A stretch of 64,000 nucleotides of DNA from Theristus sp. LFF4_11 (taxonomy: Eukaryota; Nematoda; Chromadorea; Monhysterida; Xyalidae). Where the stretch lies: assembly GCA_030248135.1 (NCBI GenBank), contig JASANC010004105.1:16007-80006 (forward strand), written 5' to 3'. Positions 22,093 to 32,268 of the stretch are shown piece after piece. How positions within the stretch are numbered: position 1 is the stretch's first letter; each line of letters begins with the position of its first letter. A program made the position numbers and the translations under genes. The notes below the pieces were generated by a model. That model was not told where the DNA came from and searched no databases. It saw only the letters and a program-made list of their open reading frames with translations.

Positions 22093-22822
22093 TAGAGATG
22101 TCAAGAAAAAAAAAATTTCTATTTTTTTTTTAAATTTTTTTTTAATTTTTTTTTTTAAAATGAAAGTTGTTCAGAATTTTTCAGGGAGTCCGAATATCAC
22201 CATCTGAGGAGCCACCGACTTACCATATGACCCCCACTCATATGGGAGGAGGGTGAAAATTTCAGACTTGGTTTCGGCGACCCCATTTTCCCACCGACGA
22301 CATCACGTCTCGTGTTTTGCCTCTCAATTCACCTCAAATAACACGGAAACAAGTTCAACAACAAACCGGTGTGATCATGACGACACGAGGCGAAACAGCA
22401 ACGAGCAACCAACGAAGTTACGCTTGCAGTGGCAGACAGTGCAATTTCGACCTTTCGAGATCCTGAAAAACGATGCATAAATGTGAGTTCTCTGCTTCTA
22501 TCTCACCTTAGCGGCATCGGAATTTGTTGAACTAGCCTTTGCGACGCTCAAGTACTTCAATGCGCGAGTCGATCATCACTCACCAAGGCTGAAAACAGTC
22601 GATAAATCGATCCAGAATACCACCTGCAGCGTTGAAGACAAAGTGACAAGGTAAAGTCAAAGAAAATTTTTGTTGAACTTTCGAAAAATAATGCCAAAAA
22701 CGGCATTTTCAGGGCACATTAAAAAAAAATTTCAAAAATTTTTAATAAAAAAAAAAAAAATGCTCATTTTTTTTTACTTTAAAAATTAAAAAAAAATTTT
22801 TTTTTTGAAGCTTACATTTCTA
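22093..22822. mobile_element. hAT-like TAGAGATGT element, intact, GGGTAGGG target duplication
   Basis: Left end TAGAGATGTCAAG, right end CTTACATTTCTA (imperfect inverted repeats); 730 bp; no long frame. A perfect 8-bp duplication GGGTAGGG (22085-22092 and 22823-22830) flanks it. The neighbouring tandem copy at 24055-24085 preserves the uninterrupted site (GGGTAGGGTACGGGG), proving the insertion. Confidence 0.9.
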
Positions 22823-23863
22823 GGGTAGGGTACGGGGAAAAAAAATCCGGATTTTTTTTAATTAAAAAAAAATTTAAAATTTTTTTTTTTACAAGTTAGG
22901 TTTGTTCGAAGCGTCTCGTCGAGCTGAGTTCATCTAGACTATTTTCAGAACGATCCGGAAAACTATAAGAGCGAAAATCGTGTTTTATTGAAATTATGTC
23001 CATTTCATAGAGGGAAAGTTGCATTTTCAACAGTAAAACAGGACAATTTTCGACGTGTACTTGAATATTGAACCGTTCTTAGTTGTTCCTCTTTAGAAAA
23101 TTACCAAAATTTGACTGTGTTCAAAAATTCCTGTTTGCTGTAGCTAAGTCGGCAACCCCTGTCGACCCGGTCGCCCCCCCCCCCAAGACACTTACTTTCA
23201 GGTTCAACCAGCTATGCTATCTGCCACATGGCGAGAGCCCACTCTTCAAATCATCGTATCGAAAACACGTACCATGATTTCGCGATCACGTTGCGGGCAA
23301 CTGACAGACGCAAGTTTAACACGTTAGTTTAGCTCAGCACGCAAGTTTTAACATTTGGCCATGTTATCGGGTATCTGAAAAACGGTCGTGTGATGTGGTA
23401 TTAACCAACATCTCCGCTCCAATTGTTTAACTTATCCAATTATCGCACAACTCCATTGTAGACCTATAACATACGCCAATCAACAAAATATCATGTTCAT
23501 CTCATGGCCTACCGACTGAAAAAACATGTTCTAAGTTGCAAGAAAACGATTTCTGAAACGATATTTCAATTCAGTTAAGTCATTTCAACGCTAAAAATTA
23601 ACTCTAGAAGTCATCCAAATCGAAAAACATGGAGTACGTCGGTCAAAATGACCAAATAATGACATGTACCTAAGCACACAAAGAAGTTGGGAAGAAAATT
23701 TGGTTTGAACTTTCAAAAAATTATGCCATAAATCGAATTTTCAGAGCAAAGTAGAAGAAAAATTTTTCAATTTTTTTTTAAGTTTGAAAAAAAAATCCAA
23801 ATTTTTAAAAAAAAAACGAAAAAAAAATAAAAAAAATTTTATTTTTCAAAGCCCCTAACCCTA
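22823..23863 (+). mobile_element. TAGGGTTAGGGG-family element, copy 1 (split by an insertion)
   Basis: About 1,040 bp, + orientation; the TIR start lies left of the inserted element. Interior blocks ACGATCCGGAAAACTATAAG, CAACAGTAAAACAGGACAAT, CCACATGGCGAGAGCCCACT and AGTACGTCGGTCAAAATGAC recur in all six copies. It ends CCCCTAACCCTA. Confidence 0.8.
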
Positions 23864-24071
23864 GGCCTCCTCCTCCATAACACAGGAAAGAAAAAAATGC
23901 AAAAACTAAATTGATCATTTTCACCTTATCAAAAAGGCTTGGCTTAGGATTAGGATTAGGTTTAGGATTAGGAACCTACAACGACTCATTACAAGCAACC
24001 TCAGATCAAAAATCAAAAAAAATCACTTTTAAGAATGTATACAAATCCAAATCGAGCCGAGGGGTGGGGGG

Positions 24072-24900
24072 TAGGGTACGGGGAAAAAAAATCCGGATTT
24101 TTTTAATTAAAAAAAATTAAAAAAAAAATTTTTTTTTTACAAGTTAGGTTTGTTCGAAGCGTCTCGTCGAGCTGAGTTCATCTAGACTATTTTCAGAACG
24201 ATCCGGAAAACTATAAGAGCGAAAATCGTGTTTTATTGAAATTATGTCCATTTCATAGAGGGAAAGTTGCATTTTCAACAGTAAAACAGGACAATTTTCG
24301 ACGTGTACTTGAATATTGAACCGTTCTTAGTTGTTCCTCTTTAGAAAATTACCAAAATTTGACTGTGTTCAAAAATTCCTGTTTGCTGTAGCTAAGTCGG
24401 CAACCCCTGTCGACCCGGTCGCCCCCCCCCAAGACACTTACTTTCAGGTTCAACCAGCTATGCTATCTGCCACATGGCGAGAGCCCACTCTTCAAATCAT
24501 CGTATCGAAAACACGTACCATGATTTCGCGATCACGTTGCGGGGGCAACGGACAGACGCAAGTTTAACACGTTAGTTTAGCTCAGCACGCAAGTTTTAAC
24601 ATGTGGCCATGTTATCGGGTATCTGAAAAACGGTCGTGTGATGTGGTATTAACCAACATCTCCGCTCCAATTGTTTAACAATATATCGCACAACTCCATT
24701 GTAGACCTATAACATACGCCAATCAACAAAATATCATGTTCATCTCATGGCCTACCGACTGAAAAAACATGTTCTAAGTTGCAAGAAAACGATTTCTGAA
24801 ACGATATTTCAATTCAGTTAAGTCATTTCAACGCAAAAAATTGACTCTAGAAGTCATCCAAATCGAAAAACATGGAGTACGTCGGTCAAAATGACCAAGT
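24072..24900 (+). mobile_element. TAGGGTTAGGGG-family element, copy 2 (truncated)
   Basis: The + orientation copy begins TAGGGTACGGGG and breaks off near 24898 inside the GGTCAAAATGACC block, so it lacks its last 150 bp. With the preceding TTAGGA repeat (23864-24071) it is a tandem duplicate of 21857-23863. Confidence 0.8.
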
Positions 24901-25071
24901 TGGGGGTAGGGTTGTTAAAAAAAACAAAAATCGCCATTTTTGTTTTGTTTTTTTAAATTAAAAAAAAATCAAAAATCAAAGTTGTGCTAAATCAACCAGG
25001 GAGTTCGAAGAACCACATTTGATATGCATTTGATTCGAAGAACCACCTCGAACATATTTTGGGGGGCCGCC

Positions 25072-26115
25072 GCCTTGGGTTAAAGGGCTTTGAAAAAAAA
25101 AATTATATATATTTTTTTTTCGTTTTTTTTAAATTTGATTTTTTTTTCAAACTTAAAAAAATTTGAAAAATTTTTCTTCTACTTTGCTCTGAAAATTCGA
25201 TTTATGGCATAATTTTTTGAAAGTTCAAACCAAATTTTCTTCCCAACTTCTTTGTGTGCTTAGGTACATGTCATTATTTGGTCATTTTGACCGACGTACT
25301 CCATGTTTTTCGATTTGGATGACTTCTAGAGTCAATTTTTAGCGTTGAAATGACTTAACTGAATTGAAATATCGTTTCAGAAATCGTTTTCTTGCAACTT
25401 AGAACATGTTTTTTCAGTCGGTAGGCCATGAGATGAACATGATATCTTGTTGATTGGCGTACGTTATAGGTCTACAATGGAGTTGTGCGATATATTGTTA
25501 AACAATTGGAGCGGAGATGTTGGTTAATACCACATCACACGACCGTTTTTCAGATACCCGATAACATGGCCACATGTTAAAACTTGCGTGCTGAGCTAAA
25601 CTAACGTGTTAAACTTGCGTCTGTCAGTTGCCCGCAACGTGATCGCGAAATCATGGTACGTGTTTTCGATACGATGATTTGAAGAGTGGGCTCTCGCCAT
25701 GTGGCAGATAGCATAGCTGGTTGAACCTGAAAGTAAGTGTCTTGGGGGGTGGGGGCGACCTGGTCGACAGGGGTTGCCGACTTAGCTACAGCAAACAGGA
25801 ATTTTTGAACACAGTCAAATTTTGGTAATTTTCTAAAGAGGAACAACTAAGAACGGTTCAATATTCAAGTACACGTCGAAAATTGCCCTGTTTTACTGTT
25901 GAAAATGCAACTTTCCCTCTATGAAATGGACATAATTTCAATAAAACACGATTTTCGCTCTTATAGTTTTCCGGATCGTTCTGAAAATAGTCTAGATGAA
26001 CTCAGCTCGACGAGACGCTTCGAACAGAACCTAACTTGTAAAAAAATTTTTTATTTTTTTTAAATTTTTTTTTTAATTTAAAAAAAAAATTCGGATTTTT
26101 TTTCCCCTAACCCTA
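25072..26115 (-). mobile_element. TAGGGTTAGGGG-family element, copy 3
   Basis: Inverted relative to copies 1 and 2. The right end CCCCTAACCCTA is good; the left end is degraded (GGGTTAAAGGGCTTTG). No target duplication was recognised. Confidence 0.75.
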
Positions 26116-26214
26116 TCCCGAATGACTCCCGTATGGCGGAACTTTACAGATTTTGTTTTGGTGACCTCATTTACCCTTTTTCCAAACCGTTACCATGCCT
26201 CTTCTTGTGTTTTA

Positions 26215-26900
26215 ACCCCCAAAACCCTCACACTCCGCACCGTTCTTTTTTCGTGGATTTGGATTTTATTGAAACGTGTTTTTATGAATTTCCTTTTGTG
26301 CTAAAAATAAACTCAAAGGTTAGAGAACGCGAAATTTAGAAAATTTTATTCCACAGTTCAACTCAAAATGTATTTTTTGTTTAATGACGACGACGACGTC
26401 GTCGCTTAATTTTTGCGTGTGGACTAAAAAATAAAAGCCTAAAAGGAGTGCGCTGTGCATGGTTTGCTGCGTGCACCGGCGAATGAACACAGCAGCTTAC
26501 CAAAAACAACTTGAAACGGTGAAAATGAAAAAATGAAAGCAAAGTCGTCGTCGTGTCGTCGTCGTCCGCGAAGTCGGAACGCATTTTTTTTAATTGCGGA
26601 CGCATGTCGATCGGTCAGCTAGGAATGAACCCCCTTCACTGGCTACACAGCGCACTCATTTCAGGCTTTTGTCTTTCAGTTCACACGTAAAAATTAAGCG
26701 ACGACGTCGTCGCCGTCGTCGTCAGTGAAAAATGCATTTTGAGCTGTTGAATAAAAAAATTGAATTTCGCAGTTCTCCAACCCTTTGAGTTTATTTTTAG
26801 CATAAAAAGGGTGCTGGAAATTCACACTCATTCAAAAGAAACACGATTCAATAGAATCCAGATCCACGAAAAAAGATGGGTGCGGTGCGGAGTGTGAGCA
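26215..26900. mobile_element. Large foldback element
   Basis: CTCACACTCCGCACCG at the left is inverted as GGTGCGGAGTGTGAG at the right. Arms of roughly 150-200 bp share TTTTTTCGTGGATTTGGATT, GAGTTTATTTTTAGC and a GACGACGTCGTCGCTTAAT core repeated in inverse near 26695-26720. No coding frame. Confidence 0.7.
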
Positions 26901-27384
26901 GCCTCCCCTCGGCCGGCCAATCAGCTGATTCCACATTTTATTGAGTTCGACCGTAGGCCTGGTGCTTCTTTTTTAAAACGCACGCGCACCTCGCATCCGC
27001 ATGCTCGTGCTCGTGATCCACTAGCGCGCCTGCACACGCTCCGGCCTCAACAAAAACTTGTTCAAAACGCAATTGTTCTGACATCTTCCTTTCAAAAAAG
27101 GCTTGGCTTAGGTTAGGATTAGGTTAGGAACAGGTTTGGCTTAGGATTAGGCTTCAGGATTAAGATTTGAATCAAGTCCGTTTTAGCAATGTCCGACAAC
27201 GAGCGTGTTTTACCTAGAGATGTCAAGAAAAAAAATTTCCTATTTTTTTTAATTTTTTTTAAATGAAAGTTGTTCAGAATTTTTCAGGGAGTCCGAATAT
27301 CACCATCTGAGGAGCCACCGACTTACCATATGACCCCCACTCATATGGGAGGAGGGTGAAAATTTCAGACTTGGGTTCGGCCCG

Positions 27385-27550
27385 GGGTCGAGTTGGGGGG
27401 GGGGGGGGTGGTGGCTACCCCCCCCAACCAAGTCGACACCCCCCCACCCGGGCAAACCCCCCCCCCCCCAAATTTTGGTCAAAATACCCCCCCCTCTCGA
27501 ATTTGGGGAAGCCAGCAGACCCCCCCCCTCCCAGATTCCGACCTTCCAAA
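27385..27550. repeat. C/G mononucleotide-tract block
   Basis: A G15 run followed by repeated runs of 7-13 C separated by short spacers (ACCAAGTCGACA, CAAATTTTGGTCAAAATA). Related C-tract blocks lie at 31030-31085 and 31395-31575 with the shared word CTAGAATTTTCGGTCTC. Tandem GAAAACACCGCACCGAT units follow at 27598-27665. Confidence 0.7.
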
Positions 27551-27690
27551 CCCGTTCTGTATAAAATGTTTTTGATTCTGTATAAAAACACCGCAGCGGT
27601 GAAAACACCGCACCGATGAAAACACCGCACGGTGAAAACACCGCACCGATGAAAACACCGCACGGTGTGATTTATGGAACGGGTTGGGTC

Positions 27691-28753
27691 TAGGGTTAGG
27701 GGCTTTGAAAAAAAAAATTTTTTTTTATTTTTTTTTTCGTTTTTTTTTTAAAAAAAAAATTTGGATTTTTTTTTTCAAACTTGAAAAAAAAAATTTGAAA
27801 AATTTTTCTTCTACTTTGCTCTGAAAATTCGATTTATGGCATAATTTTTTGAAAGTTCAAACCAAATTTTCTTCCCAACTTCTTTGTGTGCTTAGGTACA
27901 TGTCATTATTTGGTCATTTTGACCGACGTACTCCATGTTTTTCGATTTGGATGACTTCTAGAGTCAATTTTTAGCGTTGAAATGACTTAACTGAATTGAA
28001 ATATCGTTTCAGAAATCGTTTTCTTGCAACTTAGAACATGTTTTTTCAGTCGGTAGGCCATGAGATGAACATGATATCTTGTTGATTGGCGTACGTTATA
28101 GGTCTACAATGGAGTTGTGCGATATATTGTTAAACAATTGGAGCGGGGATGTTGGTTAATACCACATCACACGACCGTTTTTCAGATACCCGATAACATG
28201 GCCACATGTTAAAACTTGCGTGCTGAGCTAAACTAACGTGTTAAACTTGCGTCTGTCAGTTGCCCGCAACGTGATCGCGAAATCATGGTACGTGTTTTCG
28301 ATACGATGATTTGAAGAGTGGGCTCTCGCCATGTGGCAGATAGCATAGCTGGTTGAACCTGAAAGTACCCGGGCCGGGGGGGGGGGCCGACCGGGTCGAC
28401 AGGGGTTGCCGACTTAGCTACAGCAAAACGGAATTTTTGAACACAGTCAAATTTTGGTAATTTTCTAAAGAGGAACAACTAAGAACGGTTCAATATTCAA
28501 GTACACGTCGAAAATTGTCCTGTTTTACTGTTGAAAATGCAACTTTCCCTCTATGAAATGGACATAATTTCAATAAAACACGATTTTCGCTCTTATAGTT
28601 TTCCGGATCGTTCTGAAAATGGTCTAGATGAACTCAGCTCGACGAGACGCTTCGAACAAACCTAACTTGTAAAAAAAAAATTTTTTTTTAAAAAAAAAAA
28701 ATTTTTTTTAATTTAAAAAAAAAATCCGGATTTTTCTTTTTTCCCTAACCCTA
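27691..28753 (-). mobile_element. TAGGGTTAGGGG-family element, copy 4, GTTGGGTC target duplication
   Basis: 1,063 bp. TAGGGTTAGGGG on the left, CCCTAACCCTA on the right, and perfect 8-bp duplications GTTGGGTC at 27683-27690 and 28754-28761. Nested in the split TAGAGATGT element. Confidence 0.9.
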
Positions 28754-28854
28754 GTTGGGTCGGCATGAATATAGGGTGTTGTACCAACAGATTTTATGCC
28801 GTTAATAAAGTTTTTTTTGTTTTTCGTGGTTGTGACCATTCTTTTGATAACGTA

Positions 28855-29470
28855 ACACATAACGTCGCCCAGATCACGATTTCCTAGGCCGATTTCGACG
28901 ATCGACAGCTCAATCAACTCAGCAGAGCATCCGGAACACGACGATGTGTCGATTGTAGTTGGTTTTGTTTTTATTTTACATTGGTCGTTGTGCAATAAAA
29001 AATTTACGAAAAAACACAAAACACCAATTTATTGTGATTTGGATTTTTTTCGATTTTCAGAAAACCGTGAAAACCAACCACAAACGAGGCATCATCGTCT
29101 TCCGGGTACTCCGCTGAGTTGATTGAGCTATCGATCGTCGAAATCGGTTGAGCACAGCGCTGGCAGAGTCGCGTGACAGGTCGGCGCACGAGACACACGT
29201 CGTGAAACGCAAATATTGCCAACACATAACGTCGCCCAGATCACGATTTCCTCGGCCGATTTCAACGATCGATGGCTCAATCAATTCAGCAGAGCATCCG
29301 GAACACGATGATGTGTCGATTGTGGTTGGTTTTGGTTTTATTTAACATTGGTCGTTGTGCAATAAAAAATTTACGAAAAAACACAAAACACCAAATTATT
29401 GTGATTGTGAAAACCAACCACAAACGAGGCATCATCGTCTTCCGGGTACTCCGCTAAGTTGATTGATGTG
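28855..29470. repeat. Inverted and directly duplicated segment
   Basis: ACGTCGCCCAGATCACGATT occurs at 28863 and 29231, and TCGTTGTGCAATAAAAAATT follows each. Between and after them are inverted relatives (GAAAACCAACCACAAACGAG). The whole is two hairpin-like units of about 365 bp in tandem. Confidence 0.65.
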
Positions 29471-29484
29471 TTGATGAGCCGATT

Positions 29485-29612
29485 TGACTGACGGAATCGC
29501 CGGCCAGGTCGATTTGAAAATTTCAACCATTTACACAGTGAAGATAGGCAAAAGTGTCAAATTTTCAAATTGACCTGGCCGGCGATTCCGCCAGCCGAAT
29601 CGGCCGATCAGC
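29485..29612. repeat. Strong hairpin
   Basis: CCGATTTGACTGACGGAATC and CGCCGGCCAGGTCGATTTGA are mirrored by TCAAATTGACCTGGCCGGCG and GATTCCGCCAGCCGAATCGG, giving arms of about 50 bp with few mismatches around a short spacer. Confidence 0.75.
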
Positions 29613-29633
29613 GTCTTAATTGGAAGCTCGGGA

Positions 29634-30660
29634 CGTTAGGGGCTTTGAAAAAAAAATTTTTATTTTATTTTTTTTTTGTTAAAAAAAAAATTGGATTTTT
29701 TTTTTCAAACTTAAAAAAAAAATTTGAAAATTTTTTCTTCTACTTTGCTCTGAAAATTCGATTTATGGCATAATTTTTTGAAAGTTCAAACCAAATTTTC
29801 TTCCCAACTTCTTTGTGTGCTTAGGTAAATGTCATTATTTGGTCATTTTGACCGACGTACTCCATGTTTTTCGATTTGGATGACTTCTAGAGTCAATTTT
29901 TAGCGTTGAAATGACTTAACTGAATTGAAATATCGTTTCAGAAATCGTTTTCTTGCAACTTAGAACATGTTTTTCAGTCGGTAGGCCATGAGATGAACAT
30001 GATATCTTGTTGATTGGCGTACGTTATAGGTCTACAATGGAGTTGTGCGATATATTGTTAAACAATTTGAGCGGAGATGTTGGTTAATACCACATCACAC
30101 GACCGTTTTTCAGATACCCGATAACATGGCCACATGTTAAAACTTGCGTGCTGAGCTAAACTAACGTGTTAAACTTGCGTCTGTCAGTTGCCCGCAACGT
30201 GATCGCGAAATCATGGTACGTGTTTTCGATACGATGATTTGAAGAGTGGGCTCTCGCCATGTGGCAGATAGCATAGCTGGTTGAACCTGAAAGTAAGTAT
30301 CTTGGGGGGGGGGCGACCGGGTCGACAGGGGTTGCCGACTTTGCTACAGCAAACAGGAATTTTTGAACACAGTCAAATTTTGGTAATTTTCTAAAGAGGA
30401 ACCACTAAGAACGGTTCAATATTCAAGTACACGTGAAAAATTGCCCTGTTTTACTGTTGAAAATGCAACTTTCCCTCTATGAAATGGACATAATTTCAAT
30501 AAAACACGATTTTCGCTCTTATAGTTTCCCGGATCGTTCTGAAAATAGTCTAGATGAACTCAGCTCGACGAGACGCTTCGAACGAACCTAACTTGTAAAA
30601 AAAAAATTTTTTTTTAATTAAAAAAAAAATCCGGATTTTTTCCTAACCCCAATAACCCTA
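29634..30660 (-). mobile_element. TAGGGTTAGGGG-family element, copy 5
   Basis: The left end is shortened (GTTAGGGGCTTTG), the right end altered (CCTAACCCCAATAACCCTA). The interior is colinear with the other copies and closest to copy 6 (both have AAACAATTTGAGCGGAG and ACACGTGAAAAATTGCC). Confidence 0.8.
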
Positions 30661-32268
30661 CCCCCCACCAAACACCGTCTGACCACCCCCCCCTTGATTT
30701 TACTTTCGATGGAGACATTTTCTCTTGTATATCTCTATATTTCTCTCATTTGTAGGTATCTATATTATATGCATGTTTGTATCTCAATATATATTGTATG
30801 TTTTTTTGTATACGTACCACTTTGTTATACATTTACCACTTTGTACGTCAATTTTTTCAATGCTGTACTTCAATATCAAGTCTCACCCGTGCAGCGTGTC
30901 TCGTTCGTGTAGCTTTCAGATGTCCCGACCCGAACGAAAATCAAAGCAAAATGTATGACTAGAGACTAGAGAGAGGCCTTGACTGGATGCTGTGGTTTCT
31001 AGCACTTTTATTCAACAACTTTTGGTCCGACCCCCCCCCCTAGAATTTTCGGTCTCTCTCGGGAACCCACCCCCCCCCCCCCAACCAAATCGACCCGTAA
31101 TGCATCATTATTAAAACAGGTGCATGTGCAGTGGCGGTGGCCCCTGCCCTTTAACACAGGAAAGAAAAAAATGCAAAAACTAAATTGATCATTTTCACCT
31201 TATCAAAAAGGCTTGGCTTAGGATTAGGATTAGGTTTAGGATTAGGAACCTACAACGACTCATTGCAAGCAACCTCTGATCAGAAATCAAAAAAATCACT
31301 TTTAAGTATGTATACAAATCCAGACAATCGACCCCTACTAGCCATTTTTTGCCCAGACAATGTCATCGTCAAGAAAAAATTTTGGTCCGACCGACCCCCC
31401 CCCCTAGAATTTTCGGTCTCGCTCGGACCCCCCCCCTAGAATTTTCGGTCTCACTCGGGACGGGAGCCCCCCCCCCAACCCAGTCGCCCCCCCCCCCACC
31501 CGGGTGGGACGACCCCCCCCCCCCAAATTTGGGCGGACCCCCCGTCGGATTCGCCAAAAATCGGGCTCGACCCCTGGTTTCGGCGACCCCATTTTCCCAC
31601 CGACGACATCACGTCTCGTGTTTTGCCTCTCAATTCACCTCAAATAACACGGAAACAAGTTCAACAACAAACCGGTGTGATCATGCTGACGACACGAGGC
31701 GAAACAGCAACGAGCAACCAACGAAGTTACGCTTGCAGTGGCAGACAGTGCAATTTCGACTTGTCGAGATCCTGAAAAACGATGCGTAAATGTGAGTTCT
31801 CTGCTTCTATCTCACCTTAGCGACATCGGAATTTGTCGAACTAGCCTTTGCGACGCTCAAGTACTTCAATGCGCGAGTCGATCATCACTCACCAAGGCTG
31901 AAAACAGTCGATAAATCAATCCAGAATACCACCTGCAGCGTTGAAGACTTAGTGACAAGGTAAAGTCAACGAAAATTTTTGTTGAACTTTCGAAAAATTA
32001 TGCCAAAAACGGCATTTTCAGGGCACATTAAAGAAAAAATTTCAAAAATTTTTAACAAAAAAAATAAAAAAAATGCTCATTTTTTTACTTTTTTTTTAAA
32101 TAAAAAAAAATAATTTTTTGACCCTTACATCTCTAGTTTTACCTGAAGCGGATTTTAGAAAAGAAGGGCAACCGCAACCCCCTACTAGAGGGACCTCGTC
32201 CGTCAGGGAGTTGGATCAAACCAAAAGAAGAAAGCAAAAAACGAGACAACACGATCGCGCACGTCACG

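Larger units (their letters stand above)
27215..32135. mobile_element. Second TAGAGATGT element, split by 4.2 kb, GTTTTACC target duplication
   Basis: The left end TAGAGATGTCAAG at 27215 and the right end CTTACATCTCTA at 32135 are flanked by perfect 8-bp copies of GTTTTACC (27207-27214 and 32136-32143). The element's own sequence runs 27215 to about 27375 and resumes at about 31575 (GTTTCGGCGACCCCATTTTC). Between lie C-tract DNA, two further 1-kb elements, hairpins and a TTAGGA repeat. It ends 133 bp before the TADA2B ATG. Confidence 0.85.

Noticed and set aside
23083..23277. Short open frame (about 60-80 residues) conserved in several copies of the TAGGG-family element
   Set aside because: It starts at a non-ATG codon, is interrupted at different C-run lengths between copies and has no transposase motif. 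Its conservation is explained by recent copying of the whole element.
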